Assembly (NCBI GenBank): GCA_028283345.1 | Contig: JAPOGE010000015.1 | Location: forward strand, 1-34,447 | Length of the DNA stretch: 34,447 nt | Source of the DNA: Candidatus Poseidoniales archaeon | GTDB taxonomy: Archaea; Thermoplasmatota; Poseidoniia; Poseidoniales; Poseidoniaceae | Direction of reading: 5' to 3' | Part shown: piece by piece, positions 23,365-31,723 of the stretch | How the letters are laid out: every line of letters begins with the position of its first letter | Numbering within the stretch: position 1 is the first letter of the stretch | The notes under the pieces: generated by a model | Database searches by the model: none | Seen by the model: only the letters and a program-made list of their open reading frames with translations | What the model was told of the DNA's origin: nothing | Made by a program: the position numbers and the translations under genes

Positions 23365-25332
23365 TTACTCAGTGGCTTGCGGACTTAATAGTGCCTTCCA
23401 CAGACGGTTACCTGTGCCTGTCAATGTCGTCAGGTGGCGAGGGATTTGCCCTGCCGTGACCGAGACTTCGATGATGCTGTCATGGCGGGCTAGGGTTAAC
23501 TTGACCACCGCTCCGGCCTTACCCTTCAGTGCCGCTTTCAGCGCCTTGCGGCTTCGCACCCTGATTCCGTCCAAGGCCACCAGTTCATCATCGGGCAGGG
23601 ACAGGTCCCGCAATGGCGAAGCCGATTCGACTTTGGAAATCACCAGGGTATTGCCTCGCTCGGATAGTTTCACCCCGAGCCAGCCGGTCTTTTCACCCCC
23701 CTCATCGCCGGCACCGGCCGCATCACCGTCGCCGGTGGCATCTCCAGCCGATTCACCGGCTGAGACGGTTATGGTGGTATCTGCAGCGGCGGCGGCTGAG
23801 CCTGAATCATTCTCTGTTCCGCCACCAGGGTTTTCCTTCTTGCCTTGGCGCAACTTCAGTCCGAAGGTCTGCGCCGCCTTGGCCAGCGGCGGTCGGGCTC
23901 GCCGGTGAATCAGTTGGTCGAGAAATCCGCCCAAGCGGGCGCCACCGGCGCATTTGCCCAATGCCAATTTGATTTCAGCCTCTTCAATTCCCGGAGATTT
24001 ACCTGCTAGGCCATGACGATTGAATAATTCAGCGAATAATTGCTCCAGTCCGGCGCCGCCGGAACGGCGGCGCATCTCCGCATCGAGGCAGAATAATGCC
24101 AGTTCAGCGTCATTATAGTAGGAAACCTGTGATTCACTCGAATACGGATGCCCGCGATACAGATGGATCCAGGCCTCGTGGCTCGATTCGGCCAGCGATT
24201 GACTACCATGTCCGCTGACCTTGAGATGGCGCTCCATCTTACGCTTGAATTCGTCGCGATAATCCTGCTCCGACCACACCCCACAGCGCACACAGATGAC
24301 ATCCCCGAGCCAACTCGTCCCCCCCTCGAACCACCACAGCAGGTCGGTGGTCTGCTCGACATTGAGGTCATAATCGAGGAATTTCTTCGGTCGCAGGTCC
24401 TTGACATTCCACAGGTGAACATATTCGTGCGACAGCAGGCTGACCAAATCTCGCCATTCCTCCTTGGCATCAGGCCAGATTGCCACTCGTGGAACCATGC
24501 TGGTCTGCGAGCGCATATGCTCGAGCCCACCTCGAAGTGACCCGGTCAGGTGTAATATCACGGTGTAATCGGCAATTTCAGGAACCCCGAAAAGAGCGAA
24601 ACTTTCGTTGGCGATATTTTCCATGCAGGAAAGAATTCTGTCGATCGCCTCGGCCTCAATCTCATGACCGCCGGCATCCCATAATTTCAGGTGGTGGGTG
24701 ATTCCTTGAACCTCAATCGAATACGACCGGTTAGCATTAGCCTCGAAAACCCCGTCGAGTAACTCGTCACGGTTTTGGCCAAGGTAATGATGACTCACAC
24801 AGCCATCCATCTTTCCCCACCCCGCCACATGCTCTGGCAATCCGTCCGGGCTTGCCAGTGGCGATTGCTGGGTCGCTACCGACCATTCCTGTGGAAGGTT
24901 CAGGGTAATCGATACCGGCCCGCCATTCTCAGCCCATTCACAGCCCTTGGTCGGCAGGAACCAGGTGTAGGGGGGCATCAGATGTAGGTGGGAAGAATCG
25001 AGGTGATTCGAGCGCACCGAGAGTTCGGGGCATAGGACCTGATAGCGCAGGAGTACGGATTTGCTCGGGTTTCGGGCTGAGATAACCACGCCGTCAACAC
25101 CACTACGGCGCCATTTCAGTGACTCACCATTTTCATCTTCGACCGTCAATTCCCGCACGTATCGAAACGGTTCCCGAATCATGTATGATCCGGGAATCCA
25201 GCGCGGGAAGGTGAATTCCATCGCTCCGCTCCCCCGGCCTTGTGCGCTGACCACGACATCGAGAAGACGACTACCCGGATTCGGGCATGATGCTGACAGG
25301 TGCAGTGCAATGCCGATGTGAGACCCCCTCAC
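23365..25332 (-). CDS. M61-family peptidase with C-terminal PDZ domain
   Basis: 655 residues from GTG 25332, which has GGAGGAG 6 nt upstream; the frame is open to 25368, overlapping the PCMT stop. An N-terminal beta domain (TFPRWIPGSYMIREPFRYV) precedes the catalytic domain. Its zinc motif HEYVHLWNVKDLRP (HEYVH at 302-306) is the exact M61 pattern, and the third ligand lies in WFEGGTSWLGD. After a Gly/Ala/Asp-rich linker a PDZ domain closes the chain (GWLGVKLS, LPDDELVALDGIRV). Relatives are glycyl aminopeptidases. No signal peptide is seen, so it probably works in the cytoplasm on peptides. It is coupled to the PCMT gene upstream. Confidence 0.92.
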   Translation of the reverse strand: MRGSHIGIALHLSASCPNPGSRLLDVVVSAQGRGSGAMEFTFPRWIPGSYMIREPFRYVRELTVEDENGESLKWRRSGVDGVVISARNPSKSVLLRYQVLCPELSVRSNHLDSSHLHLMPPYTWFLPTKGCEWAENGGPVSITLNLPQEWSVATQQSPLASPDGLPEHVAGWGKMDGCVSHHYLGQNRDELLDGVFEANANRSYSIEVQGITHHLKLWDAGGHEIEAEAIDRILSCMENIANESFALFGVPEIADYTVILHLTGSLRGGLEHMRSQTSMVPRVAIWPDAKEEWRDLVSLLSHEYVHLWNVKDLRPKKFLDYDLNVEQTTDLLWWFEGGTSWLGDVICVRCGVWSEQDYRDEFKRKMERHLKVSGHGSQSLAESSHEAWIHLYRGHPYSSESQVSYYNDAELALFCLDAEMRRRSGGAGLEQLFAELFNRHGLAGKSPGIEEAEIKLALGKCAGGARLGGFLDQLIHRRARPPLAKAAQTFGLKLRQGKKENPGGGTENDSGSAAAAADTTITVSAGESAGDATGDGDAAGAGDEGGEKTGWLGVKLSERGNTLVISKVESASPLRDLSLPDDELVALDGIRVRSRKALKAALKGKAGAVVKLTLARHDSIIEVSVTAGQIPRHLTTLTGTGNRLWKALLSPQATE

Positions 25333-25364
25333 ACCTTTCTCCTCCGGCAAGCCCATAGCCCTTC

Positions 25365-26435
25365 TCAAGGGATGAAGTCTTCGTGCTCGCCGCGGAAATC
25401 ACCGCGGAATTCAGTGCGGAAATCCCTTCCCTGCTCATCTTCTTGCGAATCTGAAGAGGACTCTGGGTCATCATCATCGGGAGCACCGGGGTGGGTCATC
25501 CGTACGTCGAATAGCATCGCCATCAGTGGCCACAGCCCACTAAGCCACTCCCCTTCATCCTCCAGAATCTTCACCAGAGGATGGTCCCGCCGCCGCTCTT
25601 TCTCTTCACCGTCATCGTCTCCCGGGGGATGCATCTTCGGTGGTTTGAGATCTTTAGGGAGTTGACGCAGGTTGGCGACCAGATCATCGAGACGAGAGAT
25701 ATGGAGGTGTTCGAGGGAAAAATTATCGCGAATCACCAATCCGGCTTCCTCAAGCATATCGGCCAACTCGTGGGGGCCGGGTAGTGAGGGCTCGCTCTCA
25801 GCGATATCGACCGGGCCGAAAACCACATTGCCGAGGTCGGTGTCGAACATTTCTCCGCCTTGATTCTCGCGTTTTATCAAGGTCTGATGCATCGGATTGC
25901 CGAGTGGCGCGATCAGGAATCCACCCTCTTCCAAGCAGTTGACCAGCCACTCGGGCGGCTGCCGCAGCGAACCGGTGATGAGCACCCGGGAAAGTTGCGT
26001 CGGAATACCGGCCGGCGCAACCGCGATATCTTCCAGTTTCAGGACTCTGACATTGGAATATGAACGTAGGCGCTCAAGTGCGTACTCGACCACTTCACTC
26101 GATGGGTCGAGAATTATCACCTCACCCTCTGGGCCGACCAATTCGGCTATGATAGCGCCCATATAGCCTCCTTTTGAGCCTAACAATAGCACGGTTTGTC
26201 CGGTTTCCAATTCGAGGTTTAGCAATAGTGAGGCAATCATGTGCGGCGCCGAAATCGTCTTCACTCCACCATTGGGAGTCTCGAGGAATACCAGTGGGCG
26301 GTCGTGGAAGAAAGGCGTCGGGTCGAGGTCACTGAAATGACGAATATCGACTTCCATCAGTGCCGCCTCAAGACGCTCATCGATATCGATAGAGGCATTT
26401 CTCAACCTCTCGATCAGAGCCAGCATCGGGTCCAT
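25365..26435 (-). CDS. pcm: Protein-L-isoaspartate methyltransferase homologue with C-terminal extension
   Basis: 356 residues, longer than the usual 210-230. The PCMT core is visible: VKTISAPHMIASLLLNLEL, motif I as LLLGSKGGYMGA (family LEIGTGSGY), LVGPEGEVIILDPSSEVVEYA and LEEGGFLIAPLG. The normal enzyme methylates isoaspartyl residues to start repair of aged proteins. Motif I has lost its acidic residue and GTGSG form, so activity may be altered. The last 150 residues are extra: a linker, a segment with EWLSGLWPLMAML, and a very acidic Arg/Phe/Asp tail. The M61 gene starts within or just after its stop, and the Smr gene ends 37 nt upstream, so the three probably form an operon. Confidence 0.83.
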   Translation of the reverse strand: MDPMLALIERLRNASIDIDERLEAALMEVDIRHFSDLDPTPFFHDRPLVFLETPNGGVKTISAPHMIASLLLNLELETGQTVLLLGSKGGYMGAIIAELVGPEGEVIILDPSSEVVEYALERLRSYSNVRVLKLEDIAVAPAGIPTQLSRVLITGSLRQPPEWLVNCLEEGGFLIAPLGNPMHQTLIKRENQGGEMFDTDLGNVVFGPVDIAESEPSLPGPHELADMLEEAGLVIRDNFSLEHLHISRLDDLVANLRQLPKDLKPPKMHPPGDDDGEEKERRRDHPLVKILEDEGEWLSGLWPLMAMLFDVRMTHPGAPDDDDPESSSDSQEDEQGRDFRTEFRGDFRGEHEDFIP

Positions 26436-26472
26436 CGTCAGTGCATGGATGCGTCACCTATGAACTATACCA

Positions 26473-27261
26473 TCACTGGGAATGGGTTGAAAGCATCCAT
26501 GCAAGGAAAAAACCGGCGATGAAACCGACCAGCTGTGAGCCCGGGATTCCATTCGACACGTCGGCGAAAGCGACAGCCCCCAAGGCCCCCAATGGAAGTC
26601 CGAATGAGAGCACCCGCAATACCATCTCACGAGGGGGAACAGGCGGGCTGCGTGGCCGCAAGGTCACCGCGTGTTTCTTTTTCATGAAAATCCAATACCT
26701 CTCTGCATCGGAGTTATTGAGCCAATCGATGACCGCACCGCGCATCTGCGGATTCTGTGAGTCATGCCGGCCCCTGCCGGTGATTATCTGTATCCGCCCG
26801 ACCCGCGAATGGGTTGCTATCAGCACCGTCAACAGGGAATTCGCGGTCGCCACATCCAATTCATGCAAATCTATGGTGACGCCATTGCCGCGTAATCGGA
26901 TATGTGTAGCAGTCATCCATTGGGAATCACCATACAGTAAATCTGCCGCTGAAGATTCAATCGGTGAGAGCACACTGCGCAGAGTTTTGAGAGATTGTAG
27001 ATGGTCGACATCGATTCTGATTCGCCGGCCATTGGTGGCATAATAGAGGAATGCAGTGATTAAAATGAACCCGCCGGCACCGCCGGCGATTTTGAAAGCC
27101 AAGATGAAGCCACCACGGAAAGCGTGCGCATAAACCACCACTATATAGGTCAGCATCGCGGTATACAGGGACAGTATCAAGGCGGTGGTGGCGGCCTCGC
27201 GTTTGCTCAGTTCCTTCCTCGACCACGAGGCCGAAGTCGCATCACCGACATCCTCGCTCAC
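26473..27261 (-). CDS. Membrane protein with an internal Smr domain
   Basis: 262 residues from GTG 27261. Two helices (about 25-46 and 53-75) are followed by a soluble part and two more helices (214-233, 243-258). The soluble part has an Smr-type signature: TIDLHELDVATANSLLTVLI (LDLHG-like) and IQIITGRGRHDSQNPQMRGAVIDWL (the TGxG...H...LR...WL block). Smr domains, as in MutS2, are nicking endonucleases or RNA nucleases. Here the domain is held between transmembrane pairs, which is unusual; H133 and the TGRG loop are kept, the Gly of LDLHG is Glu. It lies upstream of the PCMT gene. The function is open. Confidence 0.6.
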   Translation of the reverse strand: MSEDVGDATSASWSRKELSKREAATTALILSLYTAMLTYIVVVYAHAFRGGFILAFKIAGGAGGFILITAFLYYATNGRRIRIDVDHLQSLKTLRSVLSPIESSAADLLYGDSQWMTATHIRLRGNGVTIDLHELDVATANSLLTVLIATHSRVGRIQIITGRGRHDSQNPQMRGAVIDWLNNSDAERYWIFMKKKHAVTLRPRSPPVPPREMVLRVLSFGLPLGALGAVAFADVSNGIPGSQLVGFIAGFFLAWMLSTHSQ

Positions 27262-27348
27262 GGATAGACCTCATCCATGAACCTTCATCACTTTGTCCCT
27301 TGCCCGGTGCCAGCAAAGATGAAATAGACCGCGCCACACCTCGCCGAT

Positions 27349-28149
27349 GTGAACAAGAATGGGCTTGAGGAGCGCAAACGTGAGCGCAAGGTCAGCCTTT
27401 GGGTGATGCGGGTTTCCGGATTCTTTCTCCTCTCCTTCTTCTTGGTTCCTCTGATCAATGACGAGGGGGCGATTCCCCGACTCTCAGGGCGAGCCAACGC
27501 CATGGATTATGCCACTATCGATGGTTGGGGTTCATGGGGGAATGTCGATTATCAACGCGGTCAGGACCTGGGGCAGGACCAGAGCGAGTACGGTTATTTC
27601 GCCTGGACTAAACTCGACCCTTACTCGGCCTTCATCTACGGTTTCGGAGATTTGAACTGCCACAATAAATACGAGCGAAGTTGGTTCATCAACGGCAACC
27701 AGATGCCGGTCTGCACCCGCGATATCGGAATCTTCTTCGGCGCCTTCCTCGGCGGTCTGCTGTTTTTTCGCCGCGGCCATAACCGCTGGACGATTCGCGA
27801 TTCATTCCTGTCGGTCTTCCCCGATGATAAAATCAAACCATTATACGATAATGACCGGAGAATCCTCGCCATGTGGGCAATCGCCGCGTTTGCGGTCATC
27901 CCAATCGGACTTGACGGTGGGATTCAGATGCTCACCAGTTACGAATCCAATACCATCAGCCGACTGGTGACCGGCGCCCCATTCGGCTTATTCATCACCT
28001 GGTTCTTCTGTTCCTCATTATGCTCACGCCCGGCGAAATTCTCGCTCGATGCCAGCAAGGTGATGCTGCCCGGAAATGCGCGTCTGATGTTGATGCCAGA
28101 ATCTCCGGACTCGCAAGATTCGTCCGAGACAAGTGGAGAAGAGGAATAA
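27349..28149 (+). CDS. DUF2085 family membrane protein
   Basis: 266 residues from GTG 27349. A basic N-terminus and one helix (VMRVSGFFLLSFFLVPLI) lead to an exposed loop, then the DUF2085 core: LNCHNKYERSWFINGNQMPV and CTRDIGIFFGAFLGG, followed by further helices near residues 180-200 and 205-222. The conserved Cys-His and Cys-x-Arg residues of the family are present. The acidic tail ends EEE. DUF2085 has no settled function. It diverges from the Smr gene, and its 3' end is partly duplicated just downstream (28166-28188). Confidence 0.75.
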   Translation: MNKNGLEERKRERKVSLWVMRVSGFFLLSFFLVPLINDEGAIPRLSGRANAMDYATIDGWGSWGNVDYQRGQDLGQDQSEYGYFAWTKLDPYSAFIYGFGDLNCHNKYERSWFINGNQMPVCTRDIGIFFGAFLGGLLFFRRGHNRWTIRDSFLSVFPDDKIKPLYDNDRRILAMWAIAAFAVIPIGLDGGIQMLTSYESNTISRLVTGAPFGLFITWFFCSSLCSRPAKFSLDASKVMLPGNARLMLMPESPDSQDSSETSGEEE

Positions 28150-28189
28150 GAATTACCACCATACAGTAGTGGAGAAGAAGAATACCACG

Positions 28190-28322
28190 GCTCGGCACTT
28201 TCACTTGCTCGGCACTTTCACTTTCTCGGCACTTTCACTTGCTCGGCACTTTCACTTACCTATCGGCAGTCCACTTTCACTTCCTCGGCACTTTCACTTA
28301 CCTATCGGCAGTCCACTTTCAG
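28190..28322. repeat. 17-bp tandem repeat cluster (minisatellite)
   Basis: Between the convergent DUF2085 and kinase genes, a 17-bp unit (GCTCGGCACTTTCACTT) occurs four times in a row at 28190-28257 and once more at 28283-28299. A second unit of about 25 bp, ACCTATCGGCAGTCCACTTT with a CACTT or CAG end, occurs at 28258-28282 and 28300-28322 and runs into the stop codon of the kinase gene. There are no spacers of equal length, so this is not a CRISPR array. The cluster fills most of the 169-bp intergenic region. Confidence 0.85.
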
Positions 28323-29704
28323 TCCGCGAGGGGGCCACTTTCAGCCGGCGGTTGTGTCGACCACCACACCAGCAACTCATCAATATTGGTCGGCTCCGGG
28401 CAACCTATATGGCCCGAGGTCAGCAACTTCAGGCGGTCGAGGGTTGCATCGACCGCTTTCAGCAAGGTCGGCGACAACTTCCTTCCGGCATTTGGCCCGG
28501 TCTTTTGCAGGATTACTGAAAGTGACTTTTTCCACCCGGCCGACGGGTACTTACGCCGCCACGAGGATATTTCTGCCATTAATGGCCACAGCGCCAGCCA
28601 CAATCTCCCCAGGGGGACCCAGTCTTCCCTGATTTTGAACAACGGCGCATCGGCGAAGGGAACGTGGGTCTGTTGTCTCTGCGTCCATTCAATCGTATCG
28701 AACCACTTTATCATCCGCTGGGTATGCCGCTGGGTGACCGAGCGCACCGGCCCGAGGTGCTTGCGCAAACGGGATATCTCGGTCGCGCCGATGAACGAGA
28801 GGGTGCCGAGAATCGACCATACCGGATGGGCCAGAGGTCGGCCGGGGACATCGGCGGAGCGGGCGCTTTTCAGGTCCCAGGCCTTGTCGGCATTCTCCAT
28901 TATCGTATATGGTGCAACCCCAGCCAACCAGCCTTCGATGAGAGAGGTCGATTCGCGCGGTGCCCCGGGCAGGCGTTGTTGCTTGGCCAACCCGGTGACC
29001 AGAGTCGACAGGTGATGCCGGTCCACTATCTCCTGGTCGACATTATTTGCCGGCGGGTGACGATTCAAGAAGCTTCGCAGGGCGCCGGAAAGGGCTGCTC
29101 TGAGCTCCTTCTTACTGCCTTCGTTGACTATTGGCCCGGCGATTGCACAGCGATCAAAAGGCGCCGGCATCGAGTAATCCGGGCTCAGTATTTCGTTGAA
29201 TCCGCGTCGTATCTCGGTCTGTATCTCGAGGGTTTCAAAATACTCGCCTTGACCTTTGGACTCGCTTCGCAGGGTTCCACTCTCGATTCGCTTCATCGCC
29301 ACTTCCGGGTCACAATCAATCCAGATCACCAGATCGGGAACCATTGCCCCGGCATTCATCGCCGCGACTTTTTCGACCCCCAATTTTCCGATGACGCCCT
29401 GATAGATCAGTGAGGAGTGGACATTGCGGTCACTGATTACCAGATCACCCCGCTCCAAGCGCGGGCGAATCCAGGTATGTGAATGGTCGATGCGGTCTGC
29501 GGCGAACAGCCCAGCCTCTTCCAGTGAAGTCTTGTCACCGCTCTTCACCGCCTGCATCGCCAGCGCCCCAATCTGTGAATGGCGGCGTGGCTCATGGGTC
29601 AGGTGGACTTGTGGAAAGGGATAATTGCGAGCTAGTTGGAGAAGAATTCGCACCGCCTCACCCTTGCCGGAGCCATCCCCCCCCTCGACGGTGATCAGAT
29701 ACAT
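28319..29704 (-). CDS. Thymidylate kinase-like protein with a long C-terminal extension
   Basis: 461 residues. Residues 1-210 are thymidylate-kinase-like: P-loop GGDGSGKG (8-15), FAADRIDH (68-75), SDRNVHSSLIYQG (91-103) and a lid-like region with Ser/Arg/Gly. The enzyme family phosphorylates dTMP to dTDP; the DRN in place of the usual DRY and EGGDGSGKGE in place of ...GKS/T may change substrate or activity. The remaining 250 residues are not part of Tmk; they contain many Trp and Arg (FDTIEWTQRQQ, WLALWPLMAEISSW) and a closing WWSTQPP. I do not recognise that part. GGAGG lies 11 nt before ATG 29704. It is the last gene of a minus-strand operon. Confidence 0.78.
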   Translation of the reverse strand: MYLITVEGGDGSGKGEAVRILLQLARNYPFPQVHLTHEPRRHSQIGALAMQAVKSGDKTSLEEAGLFAADRIDHSHTWIRPRLERGDLVISDRNVHSSLIYQGVIGKLGVEKVAAMNAGAMVPDLVIWIDCDPEVAMKRIESGTLRSESKGQGEYFETLEIQTEIRRGFNEILSPDYSMPAPFDRCAIAGPIVNEGSKKELRAALSGALRSFLNRHPPANNVDQEIVDRHHLSTLVTGLAKQQRLPGAPRESTSLIEGWLAGVAPYTIMENADKAWDLKSARSADVPGRPLAHPVWSILGTLSFIGATEISRLRKHLGPVRSVTQRHTQRMIKWFDTIEWTQRQQTHVPFADAPLFKIREDWVPLGRLWLALWPLMAEISSWRRKYPSAGWKKSLSVILQKTGPNAGRKLSPTLLKAVDATLDRLKLLTSGHIGCPEPTNIDELLVWWSTQPPAESGPLAD

Positions 29705-29719
29705 TCATGGGGCCTCCGA

Positions 29720-30583
29720 TTACTCGATATTCTGGTCGAGGAACTGCTCTTTTGCTATCGCCAGAAGTGCCATGCCAAACAAGATGAGAAGCGGGCCGAA
29801 GAAAATCAGACCGCGACTGAAAAGTGCTATTCCGCACAGATATTGCGTGCGGCGATATTTCATCCCGCGATGCACCTCGGCGGCGGCGATGAATCCAACC
29901 AATGCGAACAGCAGGGTCAACACCGCAATCGCTGAGGTCAGAGCGACCACACCTTCGAGATTCGATTCCAGGATCTCATCGGCTGATCCCTCTTCAACAA
30001 TCCCTTCACCGGGTTTCATCGTCAATGGGTCTTCACCCCCCAGGTCGGGGGAGAAAATTCTCTCGATGGTTATGTATCCATCCTTCTCAGCGATCATGAC
30101 CATCAGGTCGACCTTGACGTTTTCAAATCTATAAAACCCATGGCTATCGGTTGTTGTAGTGAATAATTCGGTCTTGCCGTCACCGCTCATCAAGGTTATT
30201 CTGACCCCTTCAACCGCTTCCCCACTCTCGGCTTTGAGCGCATGCCCGGAGACCGATGAATGCTCGGGCGAATCAAATAATGATGAGGAAAGGATGTCGC
30301 TGGGATTTCCGCTCAGCAACAAGGCTCCGGTGACGAGACCGAGAATGCTACCGGCGATGATACACCACATCGCTACCGTGCGAGTGAACGAGGTTTCGGC
30401 AGCGATGTCGCGGCGGTGCTTGATTCTTTGAATTCTTGAGCCGCTTCCCTTTGAGGTTCTGACGACGATTTCTTCAATGTCCACCATCTCCTCCATCTCT
30501 TCCTCGGCATCTTCGGCGGCGGCAAGTTGCTCGTTGACGCGTGAGCGGAGGGCGGCCAGTCGACTTGCGCGCTCATCGCTCAT
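29720..30583 (-). CDS. Membrane protein with carboxypeptidase-regulatory-like domain
   Basis: 287 residues: a charged cytoplasmic N-terminus, helix 1 (69-91), an outside domain, then two helices (211-235, 249-276). The outside domain (108-180) has the carboxypeptidase D regulatory-like beta-sandwich pattern: VSGHALKAESGEAVEGVRIT, then TTDSHGFYRFENVKVDLMV and KDGY. Such domains bind or stabilise proteins or glycans at the surface; no enzyme motif is seen. The start overlaps the stop of the glutaminyl cyclase gene by 11 nt and has GGAGG 8 nt upstream, so the two are coupled. Confidence 0.75.
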   Translation of the reverse strand: MSDERASRLAALRSRVNEQLAAAEDAEEEMEEMVDIEEIVVRTSKGSGSRIQRIKHRRDIAAETSFTRTVAMWCIIAGSILGLVTGALLLSGNPSDILSSSLFDSPEHSSVSGHALKAESGEAVEGVRITLMSGDGKTELFTTTTDSHGFYRFENVKVDLMVMIAEKDGYITIERIFSPDLGGEDPLTMKPGEGIVEEGSADEILESNLEGVVALTSAIAVLTLLFALVGFIAAAEVHRGMKYRRTQYLCGIALFSRGLIFFGPLLILFGMALLAIAKEQFLDQNIE

Positions 30584-31643
30584 TTTCTTTGCCTCCGCGC
30601 ATGGGAGAGTGTGTTACCTTGTGAGTTTGCCCCCCACGGTTTATTCGTATCATCAGCACCGTTGCCGTGATTATCATGGTGCCGACCAACAACATCAGAA
30701 TCAGGGAGATTATTTTGTTGATGATCGGCGTCTCTCCTCCGGTGATATTCGACTGACCATTGGCGCCACTGGAATTGTTGGAATCAGCCGAGGTGTTGTC
30801 ATTTCCGGTAGTGTTGCCACCTCCACCACCATCACCCGTCTCCGGCTCCGGGGTTGGCACCAAATCCACCTTGAACAATTTCGGCCAGTTCTTTCCGGTC
30901 AGAAGAAATTCCCCCGAATCGGTGATTGCAATTCCGTTGAGAACCCCGGTTCCACTCACACTTTCATCTTCCAACAGACTCCCGGCGTCAATCACTTGGT
31001 CGACATCTCCGGTGGTTGAATTGATGCGGATGAAAGACTCACTGCCCCAGATATTCGCCCAGACATACTCTTCATCACACTCCAATTCATTGAGAGATGA
31101 CAGTGGCAAGCCCCCTTTAGTCACTTGGATTTCTCTGATTATGGAGAAGTTATCAGGGTCGCGAACCGTGAGGACATCGGTGCCATTCGACATGATTAGG
31201 TGCTGTCCATCGTTGCACAGACCCCATCCTTCGCCGTCATAGGAATAATTTCCGAGCGGGGCGAAATCACTCAGATTCCATAACAGTGCGGTATTATTCT
31301 TCCAAGTGAGTTGAATCAGAGTCGAGCCGGAAAGTGCCAGACCCTCACCGAATTGTGCATCGTTCAAAGCCACCGAGCGGGTGATGACGCCGGTGCTCAG
31401 GTTCACCTCGCGTAAACTGGAATTACCATACCCCCCGGTGCTTTCATAGAGGTATCCCTGATGGTAAAGTAAACCTTGGGTAAAAGCTCCGGTGTCGTGC
31501 GAATAATTGGCGATTATCTCCACCTGCATGGCGACGGGATGAGGGTCAGATGGAGAACTATTTTCACCTTCTCGGGCGCCGAGAGAACCTGAAAAAATGC
31601 TGGACAGAACGATGATTGCGGCAAATAGCGCCCGACGCATGGA
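30573..31643 (-). CDS. Glutaminyl-peptide cyclotransferase, membrane-anchored
   Basis: 356 residues from ATG 31643, which gives a clean signal peptide (MRRALFAAIIVLSSIFSG) and lies 24-25 bp after a TATA box; the ATG at 31658 is less likely. The body is the plant/bacterial five-bladed propeller type of glutaminyl cyclase: YSHDTGAFTQGLLYHQGYLY, ESTGGYGNSSLREV, LTWKN, GWGLC, SLNELECDEEYVWAN, VLNGIAI and TGKNWPKLF. It turns N-terminal Gln into pyroglutamate on exported proteins. After a Gly/Asn/Ser linker a helix (KIISLILMLLVGTMIITATV) anchors it, with a basic cytoplasmic end. The anchor is an addition to the usual soluble enzyme. First gene of an operon. Confidence 0.9.
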   Translation of the reverse strand, partial: SMRRALFAAIIVLSSIFSGSLGAREGENSSPSDPHPVAMQVEIIANYSHDTGAFTQGLLYHQGYLYESTGGYGNSSLREVNLSTGVITRSVALNDAQFGEGLALSGSTLIQLTWKNNTALLWNLSDFAPLGNYSYDGEGWGLCNDGQHLIMSNGTDVLTVRDPDNFSIIREIQVTKGGLPLSSLNELECDEEYVWANIWGSESFIRINSTTGDVDQVIDAGSLLEDESVSGTGVLNGIAITDSGEFLLTGKNWPKLFKVDLVPTPEPETGDGGGGGNTTGNDNTSADSNNSSGANGQSNITGGETPIINKIISLILMLLVGTMIITATVLMIRINRGGQTHKVTHSPMRGGKENER

Positions 31644-31663
31644 TGATGCTTGCTTCATTGATT

Positions 31664-31671
31664 CTTAAATA
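31664..31671 (-). promoter_or_regulatory. TATA box of the glutaminyl cyclase operon
   Basis: TATTTAAG on the minus strand is centred 24.5 bp before ATG 31643, with no Shine-Dalgarno site in between. This fits a leaderless transcript starting at the ATG and decides the start codon against 31658. Confidence 0.55.
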
Positions 31672-31723
31672 CCTCATGTGAAGTCGTGAAATTCGTAACG
31701 CGTAGCGTATGGTAGGTGATGGC

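Noticed and set aside
28190-28322. CRISPR array
   Set aside because: Units of 17 bp follow each other without unique spacers of constant length, and no cas gene is near.
28133-28519. Plus-strand ORF through the repeat cluster (HFHL/LPIG-rich)
   Set aside because: It is the translation of the minisatellite and runs into the antisense of the kinase gene; not a gene.
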